Part shown: positions 50,814-59,458 of the stretch, in pieces
Numbering within the stretch: the stretch's first letter is position 1
Layout: the number at the start of each line of letters is the position of its first letter
From: Actinomadura sp. 6K520
GTDB taxonomy: Bacteria; Actinomycetota; Actinomycetes; Streptosporangiales; Streptosporangiaceae
DNA length: 61,794 nt
Reading direction: 5' to 3'
Assembly: GCF_004349245.1 (NCBI RefSeq)
Contig: NZ_SMLC01000026.1
Coordinates: 1 to 61,794, forward strand
Position numbers and translations under genes: made by a program
The notes under the pieces: generated by a model
What the model saw: the letters and a program-made list of their open reading frames with translations, nothing else
The model's database searches: none
What the model was told of the DNA's origin: nothing

Positions 50814-53800
50814 GTGAGTTCCCCCCGGCTGCCGGACCATCTCGAAGTGCTGCTCACCGAGGAGCCCGTCCTGGACGTGTACGCGCACGGTCCATGGCGG
50901 GTGCCCGACGGGCTGTACGAGGAGATGCGCGAACGCGCCGTGGAGTACAACCGGGACCCGCGCGCGGTGGTGCTGACCAGGCAGCTCAGCGACTTCTACG
51001 GCGGCGGCACGAGCGCGGCGGGGGCGGAGCAGTGGTCGCTGCTGACGTTCCTGCTCGGCGCGTCGGCCGTCCGGGGCGGGTCGCGGGGCGACGTCGACTA
51101 CGAGCTGCTGTCGGCGTTCCTCGCCAAGCCCGAGACCGCCGTCCGGGACCCGCTGGCCTGGTTCACGCAGGGCGGGCGGTGGCGTCCGCCGGGCCTGTGG
51201 CTTCCCGAACCGGCCGGGGACGACCGCGAGCGCCGCGCGGTGATGTTCGAGCTGGCGCGCGCGGGGCTGGACGTCTTCGCGGGGCTGGAGCCGGTGGAGC
51301 GGCGCCGGCGGGCGCTGATGGAGCTGTTCGACCGGCGCGCCGCCGACCCGGAGCTGCGCGAGCTGGACATGAGCGTCCCCATCGGGCGCCTGGAGGAGTC
51401 GTGGACGTCCGGGCTGACCGATGAGGAACTGGCCGTCCTGCCCGAGCTGGCGGGGCCCGTCGGCTACCTCGGGTGGGCGTGCGCGGGCCTGGAGGCCGCA
51501 CACGAGCGCTTGGCGGGGGCCGTCGCGGACGGGGACGAGCCCGACACCGCCCTCGCCCGGCTGCTGCTCGCGGCCGACGCTCCGGTCGTCCCGGCGGAAC
51601 TGGCCGTCGTCCTGGGGACGACGCGCTACGAGAACGTGGAGGAGCGGTTCCGCGCGGCCCGCGAGGGCTTCGCGACGGACGCGTGGCAGCAGGACGTGCG
51701 CGCGTGGCTGGCCCGGGGGCTGGTCGCGGGCGAGGCCGACGCCGCGCGTGCGTGGCTGGACATGGCGGTCCGCATCACGGGCTCGGTGCAGGGGCTTCCG
51801 GACTCCCCGGTGAGCCCGCGCTGCCGGGTGCCGGTGCGCGCGTTCCACGCCGACCTGCGGCGGCTGTTCACCGCGCGGCGGGTCCGCAACACGCTCGGCA
51901 CCTCGCTGGGCGGCGAGGACCCCCAGCGAACCGGGACCGGCCGGGCACGGCGCGCCGAGGAGGCTGCCGGCGGGGGCCCGGACCCGCTGGTCGGGCAGCC
52001 GGAGCTGTCGCGGGTCCTGGACGCCGCGGTCCGGGCGCGGCTGGCCGGGGAACGCCCCGTCCGCCTGCTGATCGCCGGCCCGGAGGGGACCGGGAAGGGC
52101 ACCGCCGCCGAGGTGGCGGAGCGCCGGCTGGCCGAGGGCGGAGCGGCCCGCGAGGCGCTGTGGATCTCCGACCAGGTCTTCGCGTCGCTGGGGGTGAGCG
52201 ACGCCGTCCTGTGGCTGCAGGCCCGCGTCCGCGACTGCCTGGAGGGGCGGATGCTCCTGGTGGTGGACGACCTGGAGAAGCTCGCCGCGCACGAGCGCTG
52301 CGGCGCCGCCGCCGTCGAGGAGCTGCGGCGCCTCATGGCCCGCTCGCCGTCCCTCGGCGTCGTCGCACTGTGCCGTCCCGGCGGCGACCGGCGGCTGTTC
52401 GACGCCAACCCGGCGCTCGTCCGGGCGTTCGACGTGGCCCGCACCCGCGACTTCGGTGAGGACGACTTCGCCGAGCTGTTCACGCTGGCCGTCGCGCGGC
52501 GCGGCGCCCGCGTCGGGCCGGAGGCCGCCGCGACCGCCGCGGGCATGCTGCGCCGCACCCCGCCGCTGCTGAACCTGCGCGGCGCCCGGCTGGTGGAGCA
52601 CATGGCGGGGCAGGCCGTCGCCGCCGCGGCCCTGCGCGCCGCGGAGGAGACTCAGGCGGGGGATGCGGCCGGGGAGGCGGGCGCCGCGCCCGCCGGCCCG
52701 CCGGAGGTCACGGCGGCGGACCTGCCGCACCGGCTGATCCCGGGCCGCTCCGCCGGCACCGACCCGCTCGCCGAACTGGCCGCGTGCGCGGGGATCGAGC
52801 CCGCGAAGCGCGAGGTGGACGCGCTGGTCGCCGAGGCGAAGGCCGCCCGGCTGCGCCGCGAGGCGGGCATGAAGGCCAGGGACCTGCCCCGGCACCTGGT
52901 GTTCATCGGGAACCCCGGCACCGGCAAGAGCAAGGTCGCGGGCATCCTCGGCCGGCTGTACGCCGACCTCGGCGTGCTGTCCTCCGGCCACCTGGTCGAG
53001 GTGGAGCGCGCCGACCTGCTCGGCGAGTACGCCAGCGAGAGCGCCCTGCGGGTCCGGCGGGCGGTGGAGGAGGCCCACGGCGGCGTCCTGGTCGTCCGTG
53101 ACGCGCACGCCCTGGTCTCGGCCGCCGCGGACGCCGCGCGGGGCCGCGAGGTCCTGGACGTCCTCATCACCGGCCTCCAGGCCCGCACCGAGGACCTCCT
53201 CGTCGTGCTGACCGGCCCGGAGGCCGAGCTGAACGGGTTGCTGAAGTCGCGTCCCGACCTGGCCGCGCACTTCCCCCGCACCGTCCGGTTCCCCGACCTC
53301 ACCGAGGAGGAGCTGGTCGAGGTGTTCGCCGCCAAGGCCGCCGACGCGGGGTTCGAGCTGGCGCCCGGGGTGCTGGAGCGGGTCCGCGAGCTGGCCGAGG
53401 CCGCGCCGCGCGAGCGCGGGTTCGGCAACGCCCGCGCCATGATCAACCTGCTCGACCGGGCGGTGGCGATGCAGGGGCGGCGCGTCCTCGCCGACGGCAT
53501 CGTCGACGAGACCGAGTCGCTGGACGAGATCCTCCTGGCGGACCTCCCCGACACGCTCAGCCGCGGGCGCGACGACGTCCCCGGCGACCCGCTCGCCGAG
53601 ATCGACCGGCTGATCGGGCTGGCCGACATCAAGCGGGAGGTGTCCTCCCTGGTCGCCGAGGTCCGCGCCGAGCAGCTGCGGCGCGACGCCAAGCTGTCCC
53701 CGGCGTCCCCGTCCCGCCACATGGTGTTCATGGGCAGCCCGGGCACGGCCAAGACGACGATCGCCCGGCTGATCGCCGCCGTGTACGCGCGGCTCGGGCT

Positions 53801-54437
53801 GCTGTCGTCCGGCCACCTGGTGGAGGTCACCCGCGCCGACCTCGTCGCCGAGTTCATCGGGCAGACGGCGCCGCGGGTGCGGGGCGCGGTCGAGCGCGCC
53901 CTCGGCGGCGTGCTGTTCGTCGATGAGGCGTACACGCTGTCGTCCTCGGGCGGCGACCGGCGCGACTTCGGCCACGAGGCGGTCGCCGAGCTGCTGCGGC
54001 TGATGGAGGAGCACCGCGGTGACCTGGTCGTCATCGTCGCCGGATACGACGCCGAGATGGAGCGCTTCCTCGACGCCAACCCGGGGCTGAAGTCCCGGTT
54101 CCCGAAGGTGCTGCACTTCCCCGACTACTCCGACGACGAGCTCGTCACGATCTTCGAGTTCATGGCGGCGGAGGCGGGGTTCGCGCTGGCACCCGGAATC
54201 CTCGACGGGGTGCGCCGGCTGGTCGCCGCGCAGCCGCGGGGCTCCTCGTTCGGCAACGCGCGGCTCGTCCGCAACCTGCTGGAGGCGGCGATCTCCCGGC
54301 AGGCGCGCCGCATCACCGCCGAGCACGACGCGGAGCCGGACGGCGTCGCGGCGGCCGAGGTCGGGACGCTGCGCCCCGCGGACCTCCCCGACGCGCCCCG
54401 GCGCGAACCCGGCATCGGCTTCGGCCCCTACATCTAG
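50814..54437 (+). CDS. Multi-module AAA ATPase (CbxX/EccA-like) with three AAA domains
   Basis: A 1207-aa cytosolic protein. Residues about 1-395 are a novel helical N-terminal region ('LDVYAHGPWRVPDGLYEEMR', 'RQLSDFYGGGTSAAGAEQWS'). AAA-1 has Walker A 'AGPEGTGKGTAAE' (K428) and Walker B 'LLVVDDLEKL'. AAA-2 has Walker A 'GNPGTGKSKVAG' (K705) but a damaged Walker B 'VLVVRDAHAL' (R762-D763-A-H instead of DEAY). AAA-3 has 'GSPGTAKTTIAR' (A979, K980) and an intact 'VLFVDEAYTLSSSGGDRRD'. AAA-2 and AAA-3 share about 250 aligned residues and are of CbxX/EccA type. The GTG at 50814 follows TAGGAGAAGGA. No ESX genes are adjacent. Confidence 0.9.
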   Translation: MSSPRLPDHLEVLLTEEPVLDVYAHGPWRVPDGLYEEMRERAVEYNRDPRAVVLTRQLSDFYGGGTSAAGAEQWSLLTFLLGASAVRGGSRGDVDYELLSAFLAKPETAVRDPLAWFTQGGRWRPPGLWLPEPAGDDRERRAVMFELARAGLDVFAGLEPVERRRRALMELFDRRAADPELRELDMSVPIGRLEESWTSGLTDEELAVLPELAGPVGYLGWACAGLEAAHERLAGAVADGDEPDTALARLLLAADAPVVPAELAVVLGTTRYENVEERFRAAREGFATDAWQQDVRAWLARGLVAGEADAARAWLDMAVRITGSVQGLPDSPVSPRCRVPVRAFHADLRRLFTARRVRNTLGTSLGGEDPQRTGTGRARRAEEAAGGGPDPLVGQPELSRVLDAAVRARLAGERPVRLLIAGPEGTGKGTAAEVAERRLAEGGAAREALWISDQVFASLGVSDAVLWLQARVRDCLEGRMLLVVDDLEKLAAHERCGAAAVEELRRLMARSPSLGVVALCRPGGDRRLFDANPALVRAFDVARTRDFGEDDFAELFTLAVARRGARVGPEAAATAAGMLRRTPPLLNLRGARLVEHMAGQAVAAAALRAAEETQAGDAAGEAGAAPAGPPEVTAADLPHRLIPGRSAGTDPLAELAACAGIEPAKREVDALVAEAKAARLRREAGMKARDLPRHLVFIGNPGTGKSKVAGILGRLYADLGVLSSGHLVEVERADLLGEYASESALRVRRAVEEAHGGVLVVRDAHALVSAAADAARGREVLDVLITGLQARTEDLLVVLTGPEAELNGLLKSRPDLAAHFPRTVRFPDLTEEELVEVFAAKAADAGFELAPGVLERVRELAEAAPRERGFGNARAMINLLDRAVAMQGRRVLADGIVDETESLDEILLADLPDTLSRGRDDVPGDPLAEIDRLIGLADIKREVSSLVAEVRAEQLRRDAKLSPASPSRHMVFMGSPGTAKTTIARLIAAVYARLGLLSSGHLVEVTRADLVAEFIGQTAPRVRGAVERALGGVLFVDEAYTLSSSGGDRRDFGHEAVAELLRLMEEHRGDLVVIVAGYDAEMERFLDANPGLKSRFPKVLHFPDYSDDELVTIFEFMAAEAGFALAPGILDGVRRLVAAQPRGSSFGNARLVRNLLEAAISRQARRITAEHDAEPDGVAAAEVGTLRPADLPDAPRREPGIGFGPYI

Positions 54438-54449
54438 CCCGCCCGGCGG

Positions 54450-56459
54450 CTAGCCCGCCGGCGCCCGCGGGTCGGCGGCGGACGCGCCGGCGCCGTAGGC
54501 GGCGGCCTGGAGGGAGTACAGGTCGGCGTACACGCCGCCCCGGGCCATCAGCGCGGCGTGGTCGCCCTCCTCGATGACCTTGCCGTGCTCCAGGACGTAG
54601 ATGCGGTCGGCGTAGCGGACGCTGGCGAGCCGGTGCGTGATGAGCAGGACCGTCCGGCCGTCGGCGTGCGTGCGGATCCGTTCGAACAGCTGGTGCTCGG
54701 CGCGCGCGTCGAGGGCGGCGGTCGGCTCGTCGCAGATCAGCAGCGGCGCGTCGCGGAAGAAGCCGCGGGCGACGGCGAGGCGCTGCCACTGCCCGCCCGA
54801 CAGCTCCGCGCCGCCCTTGAACCGGCGGTCGAGCAGCGTGTCGTACCCGCGGGCGAGATCGTCCACGACCTCGGCGGCCCCGGAGGCGCGGGCGGCGGCG
54901 AGCAGGGCCGGGCTCTCGTCCTCGCCGGGGACGTGCTCGCGGCCGCGCCCCATCGTGATGTTCTGCCGGGCGGTCATCGGCCAGTGCGTGTAGTCCTGCG
55001 CGATGACGGCGATACGTTCCCACACCTCCCGCGGGGGCACCTTCGTCAGCGGCACGTCGTCCCACCGGACCTCGCCGGCGTCCGGGTCGTACAGGCCGGC
55101 CATGATCTTGGCGAGGGTCGTCTTGCCGGAGCCGTTCTCGCCGACGAGCGCGACCACCTCGCCCCTGCGCAGATCCAGCGAGATGCCGTTGAGGGACGGT
55201 ACGTCCGCCCCCGGGTAGGTGAACATGACGTCCCGGACGCGGATACGGCCGAAGTCGTCCGGGAGCCGTTCCCGCGCCTCCCGCGCGCCGGGTAGGGCGC
55301 GCCGCGGGATCCGCCGCTCCGCCTTCTCGCAGAAGGACAGGTAGTCGCCGAAGTACAGCCCCTCCTCGTAGCACTGGTTGACCGCGAACACCAGGTTGGC
55401 CAGGTACGACTGGCCCGACCTGATCGCCAGGACCGCCGTGCCCGCCACCGCCAGCGGCACCGCCCCCTTCCACAGCATGAGCCCGAGCGCGAGGTAGACG
55501 GCCGCCGTGGCGAAGCCCTTCAGCACGTCCCCGCTGACCTTCGCGATGGTCTGGCGGCGGGCGAGGTCCAGCTCGACGACCCGCTGGTGGTCGGCCTGCC
55601 GGTCGTACTGCTCCAGCAGGAACGGCCGCATGGTGAACGAGCGCACCTCGGCGGCGTGCTCCCGCTCGACCATGAGGTCGGACAGGATCCACTTGCGGCG
55701 GGCGACCTCGACCAGCGAGAACATCGTCAGGTACTGCATCCGGGCGCTGCGCACGGACGCCCAGCCCTCCGGGAGCGCCGTCAGCAGGAGCAGCGGCAGC
55801 AGCAGCGGATGCAGCACGCCGAGCGTTCCCGCGGCAGCGATCATCCCGACGGCCCCGGTGAGCACGTCGACCGCCTGCTGGACGACCCGCGGCGCCGACG
55901 TCAGGCCGCGCGTCTGCGCGCGCTGCAGCTCGTCGAGGAATTCGGAGTCGTCGAGCGCCGCCAGGTGCACCGCCGTCGTCGCCTCGTACAACCGCAGCTC
56001 GGCGAGCCGCCGGACCTGCGGGTTCAGCCGCGACTGCGACCAGCCCGCGCACGCCTGCAGCCCGGCGCGCAGTGCCACCGCGCCCGCGACGAGCGCCAGC
56101 GAGGGCAGCGCGTCGCGGACCCGGTCGGGCGTCGGCCCGGTGCTGAACAGCGCCGTGAGGACGCCGGTCGTCGCCAGCAGCCAGAACGCCGTGAAGATCC
56201 CCGCGAGGAGGTTGAGCGAGATCGTCGCGGCCGTGTCGCCGGGGCTCGCCCGCCAGGCCAGCCGCGTCGCCTGGACGATCACCGCCGGGAGCCGCCGCGC
56301 CACCGTGACGAGGCCGGTCTCGGCCAGTTCCCGGTCCTTGGCGTGCCACGTGTGCACGCTGAGTTCCGGCAACTCGGACCCGGGACGGGCTCCCCGGAGG
56401 CGCCGGTTCCTCCGCCCGCCCGACGTGGACCGTCTGGAAAACCGCCGTCGTGTACCCAT
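54450..56459 (-). CDS. ABC transporter, fused permease and ATPase (exporter type)
   Basis: A 669-aa half-transporter. Hydrophobic helices include 'ISLNLLAGIFTAFWLLATTG', 'LPSLALVAGAVALRAGLQAC', 'VGMIAAAGTLGVLHPLLLPL' and 'FATAAVYLALGLMLWKGAVP'. The ATPase has Walker A 'VALVGENGSGKTTLAKIMAG', signature 'ELSGGQWQRLAVARGF', Walker B 'LLICDEPTAALDARAE' and H-loop 'VLLITHRLASVRYAD'. It should form a homodimer or pair with another half-transporter to export a lipid, peptide or drug. The ATG at 56459 has GGAGGG 6 nt upstream. The N-terminal about 60 residues are Arg-rich. Confidence 0.93.
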   Translation of the reverse strand: MGTRRRFSRRSTSGGRRNRRLRGARPGSELPELSVHTWHAKDRELAETGLVTVARRLPAVIVQATRLAWRASPGDTAATISLNLLAGIFTAFWLLATTGVLTALFSTGPTPDRVRDALPSLALVAGAVALRAGLQACAGWSQSRLNPQVRRLAELRLYEATTAVHLAALDDSEFLDELQRAQTRGLTSAPRVVQQAVDVLTGAVGMIAAAGTLGVLHPLLLPLLLLTALPEGWASVRSARMQYLTMFSLVEVARRKWILSDLMVEREHAAEVRSFTMRPFLLEQYDRQADHQRVVELDLARRQTIAKVSGDVLKGFATAAVYLALGLMLWKGAVPLAVAGTAVLAIRSGQSYLANLVFAVNQCYEEGLYFGDYLSFCEKAERRIPRRALPGAREARERLPDDFGRIRVRDVMFTYPGADVPSLNGISLDLRRGEVVALVGENGSGKTTLAKIMAGLYDPDAGEVRWDDVPLTKVPPREVWERIAVIAQDYTHWPMTARQNITMGRGREHVPGEDESPALLAAARASGAAEVVDDLARGYDTLLDRRFKGGAELSGGQWQRLAVARGFFRDAPLLICDEPTAALDARAEHQLFERIRTHADGRTVLLITHRLASVRYADRIYVLEHGKVIEEGDHAALMARGGVYADLYSLQAAAYGAGASAADPRAPAG

Positions 56460-56602
56460 GCGCCGCCCTCCGCACGTCCTGCCCGCCAAGGGCAGTGTGC
56501 GCCCCAGGGAGGACGCTTTCCGCTGCATGTGTCACATAGAGCGGTGATTTATACCAGCGGACAATCATGCAGGAGAAGGACGCGGGGAACGCCCGGGAAG
56601 TC

Positions 56603-56608
56603 TAAGGT
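56603..56608 (+). promoter_or_regulatory. Putative -10 box (TAAGGT)
   Basis: TAAGGT ends exactly 7 nt before the ATG at 56616, supporting a leaderless start there. Confidence 0.5.
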
Positions 56609-56615
56609 CTACGGC

Positions 56616-57797
56616 ATGAGCGACGGCTGGCCGGAGGGCTGGACACGCAAGGAGGGCGAACGCGTGGCTCGCAGCAGGCATCACTCCGTTCGGGCGGAGC
56701 ACCACCAGCCCGCGGCCTACGGGCGGGAACGGCACGGAGACTCCTACGATCCGTACGACGACCCGTACGCCGGCGACCAGCTTCGCGGCGGAGGGCGGTA
56801 CGACCAGGGCGACCCGTACGGCGGGCCCCCGCCCCGGCGGCGCCGCCGGCGCCGCGCCGGGCGGGTGTTCGGCGCCATCGTGGTCGTCCTGCTGCTGGTC
56901 CTCGTCGGCGGCTACTTCTACCTCGACTCGCGGCTGAAGCGGGAGGCCGTGCTCGTCGACTACCCCGGCCGCGTCGCCGACACCCCCGGCACGAACTGGC
57001 TGATCGTCGGCTCCGACAGCCGCGAGGGCCTGTCGAAGGCCGAGCAGCGCAAGCTGAAGACCGGTTTCGCGTCGGGACGGCGGACCGACTCGATGATGCT
57101 GCTGCACTACGGCTCCGGAGGGACGTCCCTCATCAGCCTCCCGCGCGACTCCTACGTCCCGATCCCCGGCAAGGGCCGCAACAAGCTGAACGCGGCGTTC
57201 GCGTTCGGCGGCCCCAAGCTGCTCGTCCAGACCGTGGAGGGGGCCACCGGGATCCGCATCGACCACTACGCCGAGATCGGCTTCGGCGGCTTCGTCGGCG
57301 TGGTCGACGCCATCGGCGGCGTGGACATGTGCGTCAAGGAGGACATCAAGGACCCGAAGGCGGGGCTCGACCTCAAGGCCGGCTGCCAGACGCTGAACGG
57401 CGCCCAGGCGCTCGGCTACGTGCGGACGCGCGCCTACGCCCGCGCCGACCTCCAGCGGGTGGAGAACCAGCAGCAGTTCTTCGGCGCGCTGATGAAGAAG
57501 GCGGCGAGCCCCGGAACGATGCTCAACCCGTTCAAGAGCATCCCGCTCGCGATGAACTCCACCAGCAACTTCCTGGTGGACGACGGCGACCATCTGCATC
57601 ACCTGGTCCGCATGATGTGGGCGATGAAGGGCGTCAGCGGCGGCGACGGCGTGTCGACGACGGTCCCGATCGGGGGCGGCGGCAGCGCGGCGGGCGTCGG
57701 CTCGTACATCACCTGGGACAGGGCCAAGGCGACCAGGCTCTTCGAGGCGCTCAAGCAGGACCAGGCGATCCCGCAGGACGTCATCCAGAAGAAGTGA
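56616..57797 (+). CDS. LCP (LytR-CpsA-Psr) family cell-wall glycopolymer transferase
   Basis: A 393-aa type II membrane protein. A charged, disordered N-terminus ('SYDPYDDPYAGDQLRGGG') and a polyarginine stretch precede one helix 'VFGAIVVVLLLVLVGGYFYL'. The LCP domain follows: 'TNWLIVGSDSREGLSKAEQR', 'GRRTDSMMLLHYG', 'SLISLPRDSYVPIPG', 'YAEIGFGGFVGVVDAIGGVD' and 'ALGYVRTRAYARADLQRVEN'. The Asp/Arg set of the lipid-phosphate site is present. It attaches lipid-linked polymers such as teichoic-type or arabinogalactan-like chains to peptidoglycan. The start is ATG 56616; a GTG at 56664 behind GGAGGG is an alternative. Confidence 0.92.
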   Translation: MSDGWPEGWTRKEGERVARSRHHSVRAEHHQPAAYGRERHGDSYDPYDDPYAGDQLRGGGRYDQGDPYGGPPPRRRRRRRAGRVFGAIVVVLLLVLVGGYFYLDSRLKREAVLVDYPGRVADTPGTNWLIVGSDSREGLSKAEQRKLKTGFASGRRTDSMMLLHYGSGGTSLISLPRDSYVPIPGKGRNKLNAAFAFGGPKLLVQTVEGATGIRIDHYAEIGFGGFVGVVDAIGGVDMCVKEDIKDPKAGLDLKAGCQTLNGAQALGYVRTRAYARADLQRVENQQQFFGALMKKAASPGTMLNPFKSIPLAMNSTSNFLVDDGDHLHHLVRMMWAMKGVSGGDGVSTTVPIGGGGSAAGVGSYITWDRAKATRLFEALKQDQAIPQDVIQKK

Positions 57798-57852
57798 GCG
57801 CGCTCCGGGAGACGTGCGCGGCACCGGACCGCGCGGACGGCACCGGCGTGGT

Positions 57853-57858
57853 TAGAGT
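57853..57858 (+). promoter_or_regulatory. Putative -10 box (TAGAGT)
   Basis: TAGAGT ends 6 nt before the ATG at 57865. Confidence 0.45.
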
Positions 57859-57864
57859 CGGAGC

Positions 57865-58161
57865 ATGTCCGATGTGACGCCCGGCGGGGCCGCCGAGCTG
57901 GACGAGCTGCCGTCCAAGGAACTGTACGAGCGTGCGATGGCCGTGGCGAGGGAGCGGCGCGACGTCGGCTTCCTGTGGGAGCTGCTGCGCGCGATCCCCG
58001 CCGCGGCGGCGTCCCTGGGCGAGGTCGGCCGCGCCCAGTTCGACATGGTGCACGGCCTGTCGCTGCTGGAGGAGTTCACGCACGCGGGGGAGGGGGAGCT
58101 GGCGGAGGCGCTCCGCCCGCTCTACATCCGCTACCTCGCCGAGCACGCCAACGGGACCTGA
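57865..58161 (+). CDS. 98-aa helical hypothetical protein
   Basis: An acidic, Ala/Leu/Glu-rich, fully helical protein without a signal peptide: 'LPSKELYERAMAVARERRDV', 'GFLWELLRAIPAAAASLGEV', 'MVHGLSLLEEFTHAGEGELA' and 'LRPLYIRYLAEHA'. The pattern is regular and looks like a conserved actinobacterial small protein, but I cannot name the family. The ATG has a -10 box 6 nt upstream. It is followed by two small membrane-protein genes. Confidence 0.75.
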   Translation: MSDVTPGGAAELDELPSKELYERAMAVARERRDVGFLWELLRAIPAAAASLGEVGRAQFDMVHGLSLLEEFTHAGEGELAEALRPLYIRYLAEHANGT

Positions 58162-58246
58162 CGGTCTCTTTGCGTGCCGTTGATCTCTGATGGGGCGACA
58201 CTGGGAAACACTCTCCGTAGTCATCTGACCGCAGAGGGTGGTTGTA

Positions 58247-58405
58247 GTGAACAAGAAGCACATGAAGATCGCCGGCATCGCCTTCGCGGTGTGGTACGTC
58301 ATCAGCAGACCCGAGGGCGCGGCGAGACTCGTCAACAACGCCCTGGGCGGGCTCGGCACCGCCGCCGAGTCGTTGTCGCAGTTCATGAGCGCCATCCCGA
58401 GCTGA
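58247..58405 (+). CDS. 52-aa small membrane protein, first of a tandem pair
   Basis: GTG 58247 opens a 52-codon frame: a basic start (V-N-K-K-H-M-K), one hydrophobic segment 'IAGIAFAVWYVISRPEGAA', then the amphipathic 'RLVNNALGGLGTAAESLSQF'. GAGGGTGG lies just upstream. The layout is the same as in the protein at 58576 (basic start, hydrophobic helix, then 'VVNNAFSQLGEAGNQLAAF'), which supports it as a real gene and a paralogue. The function is unknown; the small single-pass form suggests a membrane modulator. Confidence 0.75.
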   Translation: MNKKHMKIAGIAFAVWYVISRPEGAARLVNNALGGLGTAAESLSQFMSAIPS

Positions 58406-58575
58406 CGGACGGCTCCCTGGCCCCGTACCCCGTGCGGTGCGGGGCTTCTTCGTGTGCGGCCACCAAGCGGTTGCCTCGGCGTCACAGTAAAATCGCGCTT
58501 TGCGGGCAGACGCGCCTGGGCACAATTGGATCGGGTCAGTTGTGTCGCTGCGCTACAACCAGGGACGGCGTACGG

Positions 58576-58731
58576 ATGAAGAAAAACCTCCGCTATGTGG
58601 CGATCGCATTCGTCATCTTCTACTTGCTCAGTTCGCCCACGGACGCGGCCAACGTGGTCAACAACGCTTTCAGCCAGCTCGGCGAGGCGGGCAACCAGCT
58701 CGCGGCGTTCGTGAACGCCTTGGGCACCTGA
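58576..58731 (+). CDS. 51-aa small membrane protein, second of a tandem pair
   Basis: ATG 58576 opens 'MKKNLRYVAIAFVIFYLLSS', a basic start and a membrane helix, then 'PTDAANVVNNAFSQLGEAGN' and a short tail 'QLAAFVNALGT'. It shares the V-N-N-A...LG core with the protein at 58247, about 170 bp upstream in the same direction. AGGGACGG lies upstream of the start. It is followed by a long perfect hairpin. The function is unknown. Confidence 0.75.
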   Translation: MKKNLRYVAIAFVIFYLLSSPTDAANVVNNAFSQLGEAGNQLAAFVNALGT

Positions 58732-58737
58732 GGCCGC

Positions 58738-58765
58738 GCCGCCGCCGGACCCGTCCGGCGGCGGC
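58738..58765 (+). terminator. Hairpin terminator after the small membrane protein pair
   Basis: A perfect 13-bp inverted repeat GCCGCCGCCGGAC / GTCCGGCGGCGGC begins 7 bp after the stop codon. No T-tract follows. Confidence 0.6.
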
Positions 58766-58809
58766 CGGATGATGCAGCAGGATGTGGCCGGTCACGGGGG
58801 GTGATCTCC

Positions 58810-58815
58810 TAGGAT
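58810..58815 (+). promoter_or_regulatory. Putative -10 box (TAGGAT)
   Basis: TAGGAT ends exactly 7 nt before the ATG at 58823. Confidence 0.5.
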
Positions 58816-58822
58816 CGGCCTC

Positions 58823-59311
58823 ATGTCTGTCTTCGACGTAGAGATCGACGGCCTGCGGGGCGGACCCGCGGACCTCGGCCAGTACCGGGGCAAAGCCGTG
58901 CTCATTGTCAACGTCGCCTCCAAGTGCGGCCTCACCCCGCAGTACTCCGGCCTGGAGCGGCTGCAGGAGAGGTACGCGGAACGCGGCTTCACCGTCCTCG
59001 GGGTGCCCTGCAACCAGTTCATGGGCCAGGAGCCCGGCACGGCGGACGAGATCGCCGAGTTCTGCTCGGCGACCTACGGGGTCACGTTCCCGATGACCGA
59101 GAAGGTCGAGGTCAACGGCGACGGGCGCCACCCGCTCTACCGGGGCCTCGTCGGCACCCCCGACGCCGAGGGCCACACCGGCGACATCCGCTGGAACTTC
59201 GAGAAGTTCCTGATCGCCCCCGATGGCACGGTCGCGGCGCGCTTCGCGCCCCAGGCCGAGCCTGAGACGGCCGAGGTCGTCGCCGCCATCGAGGAGAACC
59301 TCCCGGCCTGA
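58823..59311 (+). CDS. Glutathione peroxidase-family thiol peroxidase
   Basis: A 162-aa thioredoxin-fold peroxidase. The peroxidatic Cys is in 'IVNVASKCGLTPQYSGL', the Gln in 'VLGVPCNQFMGQEPG', and the Trp/Asn in 'IRWNFEKFLIAPDG', completing the catalytic tetrad. Actinomycetes lack glutathione, so thioredoxin is the likely reductant; mycothiol is another possibility. Cytosolic detoxification of hydroperoxides is the family role. It is probably leaderless and monocistronic, closed by a hairpin at 59321-59346. Confidence 0.95.
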   Translation: MSVFDVEIDGLRGGPADLGQYRGKAVLIVNVASKCGLTPQYSGLERLQERYAERGFTVLGVPCNQFMGQEPGTADEIAEFCSATYGVTFPMTEKVEVNGDGRHPLYRGLVGTPDAEGHTGDIRWNFEKFLIAPDGTVAARFAPQAEPETAEVVAAIEENLPA

Positions 59312-59320
59312 GCACCGGCG

Positions 59321-59346
59321 CGCGCCCTCCCCCCTGGGAGGGCGCG
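59321..59346 (+). terminator. Hairpin terminator after the peroxidase gene
   Basis: A perfect 11-bp stem CGCGCCCTCCC / GGGAGGGCGCG with a 4-nt loop, beginning 9 bp after the stop. Confidence 0.75.
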
Positions 59347-59458
59347 TCCGGCGGTGTGAATCGCGCCACATCCCGATCCGGTTGTCCGCTATTCGAGAAC
59401 GCGTCTAGTTTGAGTAGCCGCGCTCTTGCGAAGTCGCGATATGACGTGGAGGTGCCCG

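Noticed and set aside
50691..54326. A 1211-codon open frame on the minus strand
   Set aside because: It is the antisense shadow of the three-AAA gene and has no motifs or start signal.
54313..56568. A 751-codon minus-strand frame overlapping the ABC exporter
   Set aside because: It is in a different frame from the Walker motifs and gives Arg/Ala repeats only.
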